The notes under the pieces were generated by a model, which made no database searches, had not been told where the DNA came from, and worked only from the letters and a program-made list of their open reading frames with translations. Made by a program: the position numbers and the translations under genes. A stretch of 64,000 nucleotides of DNA from Gnetum montanum (taxonomy: Eukaryota > Streptophyta > Gnetopsida > Gnetales > Gnetaceae). Every line of letters starts with the position of its first letter. Position 1 is the stretch's first letter. Location of the stretch: positions 2,161,340 to 2,225,339 of the forward strand of contig MNCI01000651.1 in the NCBI GenBank assembly GCA_015680685.1, in the 5' to 3' direction. Shown one piece after another: positions 56,302 to 64,000 of this stretch.

Positions 56302-57100
56302 TGATGAATTGTGACTCATCTGTTTGCGATATCAAACCCACGATATCGAATACACGATATCAGGTACACAATATTGCATCCAACAATGATATCATATATG
56401 CGATATTGCGGTTCTTGAGTGGGCCTATAAATACACATGTAGGCACACAGGAAGGGAGTATTTTTAGTCAATTTTAGTGAGTCAATTTAGTGTAGGATCT
56501 TTTTGTTAGTTTTTTCCTTTCAACCCTTTCTCCCAGTGCATGCCCATAGTGTGATGATTGTAATTGTATGACATCCTTTATTTGAATGTGACATACTTGG
56601 ACACACACATGACCAAAAATAAAGATCGAGATTACTTCATCATTGCAGCATTTACTTAGTTTAATTATTTAATTGTTATTGTTATTTATTNAGCGTACCT
56701 AGGCCATGTGCTTGGTAATCCCAGTGGTATTCATGCACAAGGTCCAAGATGTATATGGATGATTAAGGAATGGATGCTTATCGCACTTAGGCTAGCGTAG
56801 ATTCTCTCTCCCTATCTCCTATTAGTTTAGATTCTCTCTCCCTTTTCCTCTTAGCTTAATTAAAGATATTTTCCATTTCTTCTAGAAGTAGCACTAGGTT
56901 CAAAACCACATCATACACCTCACTTTGGACTAAACCATACATGACAAAGAAAATACTAGTCTAAGGGGGAAGACAACGAACTGCAATCAATAAGTAACTA
57001 TCTAGATACCACAACTAGCTTGTTTGCGGAGTTCGAACAAATCATGCGTGAAACACTCGTATTCGTATGGTTGAGTTTAGGGGTACATCGCCACTCATCA
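56302..57100 (+). repeat. Athila-like 5' LTR, plus orientation
   Basis: 799 bp from TGATGAATTG to CCACTCATCA, directly followed by a primer-binding site. The GATATC block lies at 56,327-56,414. One ambiguous base (N) is at 56,691. Confidence 0.85.
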
Positions 57101-57101
57101 T

Positions 57102-57119
57102 TGGCGCTGTTGTTGGGGA
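57102..57119 (+). other. Primer-binding site, Athila/Tat type
   Basis: TGGCGCTGTTGTTGGGGA begins one base after the LTR. It resembles the TGGCGCCGTTGCCGGGGA site typical of Athila-group elements, with two or three C-to-T changes. Confidence 0.8.
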
Positions 57120-57235
57120 TGGTGCTAGTTATTTAGATTAGTTACATCATACAAGATCATTGTAACAAAGTATTCATGATACATCTTTTAGAAAAGAAAA
57201 TAATTTCAATTAAGTCACATACAAATTCACACACA

Positions 57236-58510
57236 ATGTCTCTCTCACAAGACTATGATAATGCAACAACCACTAGGGCAATTCATTGGAGAACCAATGA
57301 ATTATATGATGAAGAAGATGAATTTTGGAGTACCCAATCTAATGTAGGGATTTCCTATAAACATAAATGAAGACAACATCATCCCAACTCACAAATGCAT
57401 AACATACCTAGTGACAATGAACCCCTACTAGCCACTACAAGCCTAACGCAAATACAAGAGGCTATTTAAATATCCTGCAGGCATCGCAAGGAAAGATGTC
57501 TACCCAGGCTTGACTTAAACAACTTTCCCAAATTCTCAAGAGGCTATGAATTAGACCCACAATAGCATTTACAAGCCTTCTACAATGCATGTGCATGGAA
57601 CAACATTGATAATGGATGGTAAAAACTTAAGCTCTTTCCTCTAACACTTATTGGCCATGAAAAAGTATGGTATAGGTCTTTAAGACCAAAATCAATTCAA
57701 CATTGGCCAACAATGGTAGAGCTCTTCGACGAAAGATATCAAACTTATGCAAGAGTGTCAGCCTTTAGGAGACAAATCCAATAGTGGAAAAAAGCACAAC
57801 ATGAACCCTTGGACGTGGCCTTAGAAAGATATTATGCATTGTTAAAAAACTACCCAAGCCATGAGTTTTCCAAGGAGAGGCTAATGTATCATATCATAGA
57901 TGGGCTCTATGATAAAATAAGGGAGACCCTATGGATGTATGCCTAAGGTCAACTATATGAACTACGAACCCATCAGTTCCAGGAGCTTATCAAATGGGTA
58001 GCAAAAGAAGAAGGAGAAATGGCTAGATTAGAGAATGTTGAACAATCTCAACAGGACCAAAATATTAACCTAGCAAAGGTCCATAAGCAAGAAAAGGGGA
58101 AATCAACTCACCTCAAGGAGGTGGAACCATCTTTGCCAGTACTACAATCATTGGATGAAATTGAGGCAAAGATCAATAAGATGATGGAATGGATGCATAA
58201 AAAATGTGGAGAATATGCCAACATTATTGGAGATAGAGTCATGATGAACCAAGAAGTAGGATGAAACACCTTTAGAAAATTGGAAAGAAGGGTAGAAGAG
58301 AATAAGAACTCAACTACCAATCATACGTATCAATGTAATTTTTTCCTGTACGATCACCCCAAGGGCCAATGTCCAATCTTGTCACATTTACAAGAGCATT
58401 GGGTAAAAGTGTTACATCTTGAGTTTGTATAGGGATACTGTGTTTGATCACAGTGGCAACAATCCTAGTCATGTGGAAAGCCAGCCTCAAACTAGTTATA
58501 CCCTTCATAT
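57236..58510 (+). pseudogene. Athila-like gag, plus strand
   Basis: ATG at 57,236 (MSLSQDYDNATTTR). One frame is kept to about 58,500 with stops at CAG/CAA/CGA-like positions (for example TGA 57,368-57,370). Capsid marks: LDLNNFPKFSRGYELDPQ, WYRSLRPKSIQHWPTMVELF, YQTYARVSAFRRQI, LMYHIIDGLYDKIRETL and ELIKWVAKEEGEMARLE. A coiled-coil/Glu-rich part follows, then a knuckle with one Cys replaced by Phe (CNFFLYDHPKGQCPI, about 58,334-58,378). It stops where a minus-strand LTR fragment begins near 58,545. It would have formed the particle core. Confidence 0.84.
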
Positions 58511-58544
58511 CATCCGAACCTAAGTGCTTATCAAGTCCAACATC

Positions 58545-58800
58545 CTGTCACACTGCGAGCATGCACTAGGAGAAAGGGTTGTAAGGAAACAATTGACAAA
58601 AAGATCCTACACTAAAATGACTCACTAAAATTGACTAAAAAGACTCCCTTCCCATGTGCCTACATGTGTATTTATAGGCCCACACAAGAACCACGTTATC
58701 GCATATCCAATATTTTTGTTGGATGTGATATCATGTACTCGATATCGCGTATTCGATATCGTAGGTTTGATATTGCAACCAGATGAATCGCGATTCATCA
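58545..58800 (-). repeat. Athila-like LTR fragment, minus orientation
   Basis: The 5' third of an LTR in minus orientation (GATATC-rich block 58,697-58,775, end GATTCATCA at 58,800). It abuts TAACCCCATG, the polypurine tract CATGGGGTTA on the minus strand, so it is the 3' LTR of a minus-strand copy. It aligns with 46,410-46,646 and is joined head-on to the plus-strand gag, marking a rearrangement junction. Confidence 0.75.
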
Positions 58801-59010
58801 TAACCCCATGATTGAATGAAAACTCATCCTCAAGTCAAAATAAGAACAAGCCCCATTGATTACACAGTGGATAGGTATGGGATTATTCATTGATAGGGGA
58901 TCTACTCATGCCGCAACATAGAACTCAATAGAACAAAATTTGGACACAACACGAAAAATGCAAAATTTCCAAAATTACAAAATTTCCAAAATTACAAAAT
59001 TAGATGGAAC
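58801..59010 (-). other. 3' UTR of minus-strand Athila-like copy
   Basis: Aligns with 46,647-46,837 ('gattacacagtggataggta' shared). Contains a short duplication (aaaatttccaaaattac, 58,964-58,998). Confidence 0.6.
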
Positions 59011-59812
59011 TCATGTGGTTCTTGGTGGTGGTGGCTCCTCCATGGGTTGCTTTCCCTTATCTTGTGCACTAGGTTTTGGGATTTGATGATGTTGACATAG
59101 TGCCTGGAGTTTCTCCTCTTCAATTTGGGGATCCTGTGTCATCCATGTTGATGCTCCAATGTTTGATGGAGTTGGCACCTCCCATGGGCACGGTAGTTGC
59201 AGAAACATTTTTTTTTTTGCCTTAACATACCAAGCTGCAAACAATCATTATTCCTTCTCATAGGCTTTGGCTTTTTCCTTGTACTCCTAACAATCTGTAA
59301 GCCATTGAGCCAAGTCCATTGGAACATCTTTTTGTCCTTGGTAGCTTGCTTTAACCACCTCCAATTTAGAATTTGTGACTTCCAGCTTCAGCAATGTTTT
59401 CTTGTGTTCAAAAAATTCTACTTCATACTTGGTGTAAGTGGTGGCTACTTGCTTCTCGAGCTCTATCCTCGGGCATCCTGCTGTCAACATGGCTAGATTG
59501 GCATACTACAGGTTTGCCAACTCTATGTATTCTATGAGGTCCTGAATCTATAGGTCCCAACTTTTAAGTTCCACCTGATGTACAAATGTGTATGTGTCCA
59601 ATATGGCCTGCTAATCAGTGTGTTTCGCACTAAAAGCTTTGATGTGGGCCTTGGCCATATGGATCTCCTTCTCGATGATTTCTTTGTACATTCTCACTTG
59701 GTCTCGGAAGTGCTCTTTTAACTTTTCATGTCGCTTGGCCTAATTCTACCACATACTTATTTTGATGGTCATCTTCTATCAAATGGTGCATACCTCCTCC
59801 ATTGTAGCCCAT
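59011..59812 (-). pseudogene. Athila-like 3' ORF, C-terminal half, second copy
   Basis: The minus frame ends at TGA 59,011-59,013 with KGKQPMEEPPPPRTT, homologous to 46,838 onward. Conserved stretches: VPTPSNIGASTWMTQD, VATTYTKYEVEFFEHKKTL, KEIIEKEIHMAKAHIKAFSA. The same frame holds from about 59,812 with several stops. The N-terminal half is absent; the sequence changes at about 59,815 to other element DNA. Confidence 0.65.
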
Positions 59813-60541
59813 TATTTCATCTAAGGGATGTGCTTCGAATTCTCATTATTGTTGTTTTTATTGTGTTTTAAATTTTTATATTATTGGATAGGAACCACAC
59901 CATGCAAAGACTTTTAGCTTCCTATTATTGGTTGACAATAGAATAGTGAGAAATCCATGGAAACACTCATAAATTCAAGAGGGTAGGTAAGTACAAAGAG
60001 CATCAAGTTCCATAGAGCTCACATCCTTACATTGGGATGATGGGTAGAATAGTGAAATGATCTACTCGTCCAAACATTTTTACATCGAATTTCCTAAAAA
60101 AGAACAATGTATGGTTGAAAATTTAGAAGTAAACATGTAGCTTTGAGGTTATGGGTTGATGGGTGTTTTGGAGAAGTTATTCACTGTTAAATAAAATGCT
60201 ATTGAGACCTTCTTGGGATACGAAATTAAAGTGCCAAATTATTCCTTTATTGGAGATTGGAAGATAGTACAATAGAAAACAAGGAATTATATTATTTACT
60301 TGAGAAAGCATTGGTGGAGAACATGATAAAAATATGAATAATACTGAAAACAATCACTGGAAGAGTCCTAAATTAAAATAAAAATCAAAGGTTTCCAAGG
60401 ATAAAGCCCCACATTCGAGTTCATCCATAGAAAGAATGCCATCCTGAGTGTGAACATAGACAAAACAGATGAATCAGAGTTGTAGATGGTGATAGAAAAA
60501 GCTGATGTGTTTCTCAAACAACATGGCCTCACTATAATGGA
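59813..60541 (-). other. Athila-like 3' region relic and unassigned sequence
   Basis: 59,880-59,960 is the reverse complement of text in the plus-strand 3' regions (gtctttgcatggtgtggtt, cf. 1,268 and 4,292). 60,000-60,541 shows no domain or repeat. Confidence 0.4.
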
Positions 60542-61016
60542 CTATACCAGCAATGTAGACGTAGCAGTGTAGACGTATCTTGCAGCCCTGGGTGCTATGT
60601 CATATTCCTGGAATTTCTGAATCTCAGCCTGCAAAATAAGATAATAAAACCAAAGCAAGCTCACGAGGCAAAATGGGAACCAATTCCAGAATTGACCAGA
60701 GACCCAAGAAACCCATATAAAAGCAGAGAGGAAATTCTCAGCCAGAAGCAGGTGCCAGGGGTGTATGCAGATAATCATCACTAGGGCCGAAATCAAAGCT
60801 ATGGCCAGAAGTTAGATTCCAGATGTGCTTAGAGCCATCCAAGGCGAGCACATCGTGACCATGAGTATGGTGATGCGTAGGTTCCACGCTCCCGCCTTCG
60901 AATCTCACCATCTTCACGCTCGGCATCACGTCCGCAGGCATGAATTCTCACGATTTGGCCAGAGAACATATCATGCATGCTACCTTTGATTTTTCTGCAT
61001 CTGCACCATCTACCAT
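60542..61016 (-). pseudogene. Cupin-domain protein gene remnant
   Basis: On the minus strand ATG at 61,014-61,016 (MVDGADAEKSK) leads through one in-frame TGA to DVMPSVKMVRFEGGSVEP, HHHTHGHDVLALDGSKHIWN and SGHSFDFGPSDDYLHTP. This matches the small RmlC-like cupin pattern (metal-binding HxH...E/D...G, then G-D-Y-L-x-T-P). The reading ends at a stop 60,738-60,740, where a donor is unclear. An acceptor-like TTTTGCAG before 60,628 opens another 28 codons (EIQKFQEYDIAPRAARYV) to a stop at 60,542, a possible last exon. CpG is retained, so this is probably host-derived. It is broken or mis-spliced; exact function is unknown. Confidence 0.5.
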
Positions 61017-62640
61017 TGTTGCACCTGCCAAGCTCTGCTGCTGTTGCTACGTGTAGGAGGTTTATTGACTCTTGATGGAGGATTTATTTGTCGCTGCAAC
61101 ATAGTGGTGTTGCATTACGGGGCATATTCTAATCGACCTGGTGCCACTGTGCTCAAAAAATGATGAAATTTCAAGTTACGAGACCCTTAGAAAATTTGCA
61201 ATATTTTTATTTATTGGTATCTAAGAACAATTACCCATCAATAAACTTAGACTTAGATAGAAGTTAGGTAACTAGCAAGATTAACAACGTTCACAGCACA
61301 GGCCTCAAATGCATTATGTAAATGTGCTGCTTATTGGCCTCTTTGCCATAGAATAAACCCTAAATTTTTTTCCCTCCATGTATGTTTGCTGTTTCACACA
61401 TTCAATTCATTGCAGACCTTCATTTAATTCATGATAGACCTGCATTTTAATTTGTCACAGATGCAGTTGTTGAGAATAAAGCATCGAATGCTTTTGTATC
61501 TTGAAACCCTAAAATTAAAAAATAAAATCAACGGAAATGTGTCAAAAACATTTCAGTCTGCCCAGAAAAGTTTCGCCCACCAAGTGACGGTTACTGTTCA
61601 TGCAAAATGGCGATCCCGTTTCTGGCAAATGAAACTCTATAAATCCTTTGCGTTTCTGGCAAATAGTTTAAAGCCAATGAAGGTCTGTGAAGCCATGCAT
61701 AGGTTATCAGCAAGAAACTGGAATCCGATGCAAACCTAACATCGTTTGTGATAAAGAATTCATCAGAATATTGGAACAGACTACAACTACAACTACGGTT
61801 ACAATGCAATACAAAACAGAATCATAAACATGATGCAAAATACGTCAATGTTTGGTGAAGAGTATGCATCCTCCTCATAATCATTCAAAGTTCAAACACA
61901 CACATGGAAAATTGCGGTCATGGCATGCCACTCAATACAACTGCAACTGTTATTGCTATTTCAGTGCATCGATATTCCTATTGCAGTTTCCTCTCAACCT
62001 CAAAAAAGCTTGAAAGGCTGCAACCAGTCCATTTTGATCTCAAAATGTCATATTTTGATTATGTCATCAACAACGTGAAAGATGGAAATCCGTCGAACCT
62101 GACCATCCATGTTTGACTCATATCAAACCTTTGGACGGCGCACGTGGAGGCCAAAAATCAATTGAGACGTCAAGAGACTGTTACAGTGCGTGTTACTAAT
62201 GCACCTTTTATCGTTTCTGGGTCAAACCGTCATTTTACAGGCAGCCCCATCTGTGGGCAGAAAATGGTTGGCTCAGTTCGGTTTAGGTACCATGAAAATT
62301 GAGAATATTCCAGAATGGTTCAGGTTCAGCGTATCAGCACAAAGCTGCAGATTGATGGAGAAGCTTAATCCTCTGATTATTGTGAACAAATTATGTTAAG
62401 GTCGAATTACAGTGACCAAATTATGTTTACGTTTATGGATATTCTGCTAAACGGAATATTTAGCCATTTTCATACTTAAGCACCATTCCAAATAAGGTAA
62501 CAAATTAAAAGCAGTGCGCCCAGAGGATGCATATCCGGAAAATTTCCTACCTTCGGGTTGTTCTCGGGACACCTTGGCGGATGTGGATGGGACATCAAGT
62601 AGAATTTCACGTTAAATTTAAATTGTTCCGGTACTAAAAG
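61017..62640. other. Unassigned, partly CpG-retaining region
   Basis: Right of the cupin-like remnant (its promoter side). 62,100-62,600 is less AT-rich with CpG (ggacggcgcacgtgg) and may be host non-coding DNA. Frames at 61,431-61,739 and 62,190-62,399 show no recognisable family. No transposon signature seen. Confidence 0.3.
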
Positions 62641-64000
62641 CGTAAATCTTAACTAAAAAAAGTTTCTTAAAAATATAATATGTTGAGAACGATGATGAAT
62701 GCAGGAAATAAAAAATATAATTAGCTAATTTAAATTTTTTGAACATTTTTACCGTACTTTATTTAAATGTATCTAAAATATTATTAAATACAGAGGTTTT
62801 ATTACATAGACTCAAAAGATCTTTTGGACAATAATGAAGTATTAGGGTAATGGTATGGGTCTTGGCCTAGTAATCCCAGGTCACTAGTTACTAGGTAGCA
62901 CTAAGTTATAAACTTCTATAAATCTTGGGGTGTACCTATGTTTCACTAATTTCATGTTCCAACACTCTTCCTATTAGACAACATTAGATTTGTATTTTGA
63001 AAATTAAATATCAACTCAACAAAGTTGTTAACATTGGATTTAACCAGAAAAGATCATATAGACCTTTTTCTTCAATATTGTACTTTTGCTACAAGGACCA
63101 CAACTTGGAGTAATATTAAGATGCTTATTTCTCAAATTGTAAGACCTAAATATGAACTTAGAGGACATGCCCCAAAATGCCACATTGACATGAAAGTAAC
63201 ATCTAGCTTTGTTTTAATAAATTTTTACACTTATGTATCTGAAATATTATTAAAATTTATTATTTTAAAAGATCTCTTCCTCACATCCTAGACCACATTT
63301 TCAAAATCCTTGAAAAATTCCAAACTCATCCCAAATCATGTTTTTGGATCCTGATGTACCTACATCTTTGAAATGTTGTGATGAATAGTATTTTTGTCTT
63401 AAATGTTCAATGCAAGGGTAACTAAGAAAAACATTTTGCTAATTCCCAAGATCTTCTGTCCTACATAACCTATATGTATGTACTTCTTTAAGAATTTGCA
63501 TCTACCTTTCACTTTATATTCTTAAATGATGTGAACTCAAATAAAGTTCATAAAATCTCATTGGAAGTACAAGTAATAGATAGTGAAATTCTAAAGTTAA
63601 CTGATTATCTCTTATACATTTCCAATAAAAATTTTTCTTCTCTTCCACATTTGACCATAACTTTGTTAGAACCTGCAATGAAACCAACTTACAAATGTGC
63701 TTTTGATTACTTTGTAGGTTCTCCTACAAGATATCTTAGGTCAACAATTATATTCCTTGAAAATACAATCTATGCTCTTTTGTGTCTTCAAGAATTATAT
63801 TAAAAATTTTGATCTATTATATTCTTACCAATTTTTAAGTATAACCAATCACCTAACAAATAACATTTCTTTTAGAGGGTGCAAACTACACTCTAACAAA
63901 ATCATGGAAGAAGGTGTTTAAAATTTTACCTTTAATTTATTAAGTAAAAATGTCATCTATATTCTTCCAATGGCCTTTCAATTTTTTACACTAAGGCCTA
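62641..64000. other. Unassigned AT-rich region to the window end
   Basis: Open frames (63,025-63,291; 63,531-63,803) show no domain that I recognise and have AT-rich codon use. Nothing else seen. Confidence 0.3.

Noticed and set aside
59197-59496. 99-codon plus-strand frame.
   Set aside because: It is the reverse complement of the coiled-coil 3' ORF, which is conserved at 46,838-48,990.

Overview
This window looks like nuclear DNA from a large, repeat-rich seed-plant genome. A gymnosperm is plausible, but the sequence alone does not settle it. There are no bacterial-type genes and no rRNA, tRNA or CRISPR. Almost everything is LTR retrotransposon in several orientations and several layers of nesting. 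Most coding frames survive but are riddled with TAG, TGA and TAA codons that one C-to-T or G-to-A change would explain, the usual signature of old methylated elements.

Layout. 1-6,400: 3' parts of an Athila-like Ty3/Gypsy element (protease end, 3' region, LTR, then a second 3' region and LTR in tandem). 6,401-8,953: relics of another Gypsy LTR and gag, split by a minus-strand solo LTR. 9,060-10,390: a CpG-containing stretch that resembles host genic DNA. 10,391-16,967: a complete chromodomain Gypsy element with perfect TTAGA target duplications. 17,100-19,315 and 36,678-40,312: parts of a minus-strand Copia-like, apparently non-autonomous element carrying a duplicated block. It is interrupted by 19,316-36,677, a large Tat/Ogre-type Gypsy element. 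40,313-41,490: possible host sequence. 41,497-51,191: several minus-strand Athila-like pieces (gag-only copy, 3' ORF copy, solo LTR with GCTCT duplications) and other Gypsy relics. 51,192-56,301: two Copia pol fragments in non-standard order. 56,302-60,000: plus-strand Athila-like LTR, primer site and gag joined to a minus-strand LTR and 3' ORF. 60,542-61,016: a minus-strand cupin-like gene remnant. The rest is AT-rich and unassigned.

The most interesting part is inside the Tat/Ogre-type element. Between its protease (ends about 25,100) and its reverse transcriptase (begins about 30,470) lies a minus-strand gene of at least seven exons (25,662-29,563). It has canonical GT...AG introns and splice phases that agree across most junctions, ends in an acidic C-terminus, and has a TATA-like box upstream at 29,808-29,816. 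Ogre elements are known to splice out an intron between protease and RT, so this gene sits antisense within what is probably a pol intron. Palindromic TAGCGTAGC / GCTACGCTA motifs occur repeatedly in both LTRs and in three introns and the 5' leader of the antisense gene, but not in its exons. This ties the gene to the element. I do not recognise the protein.
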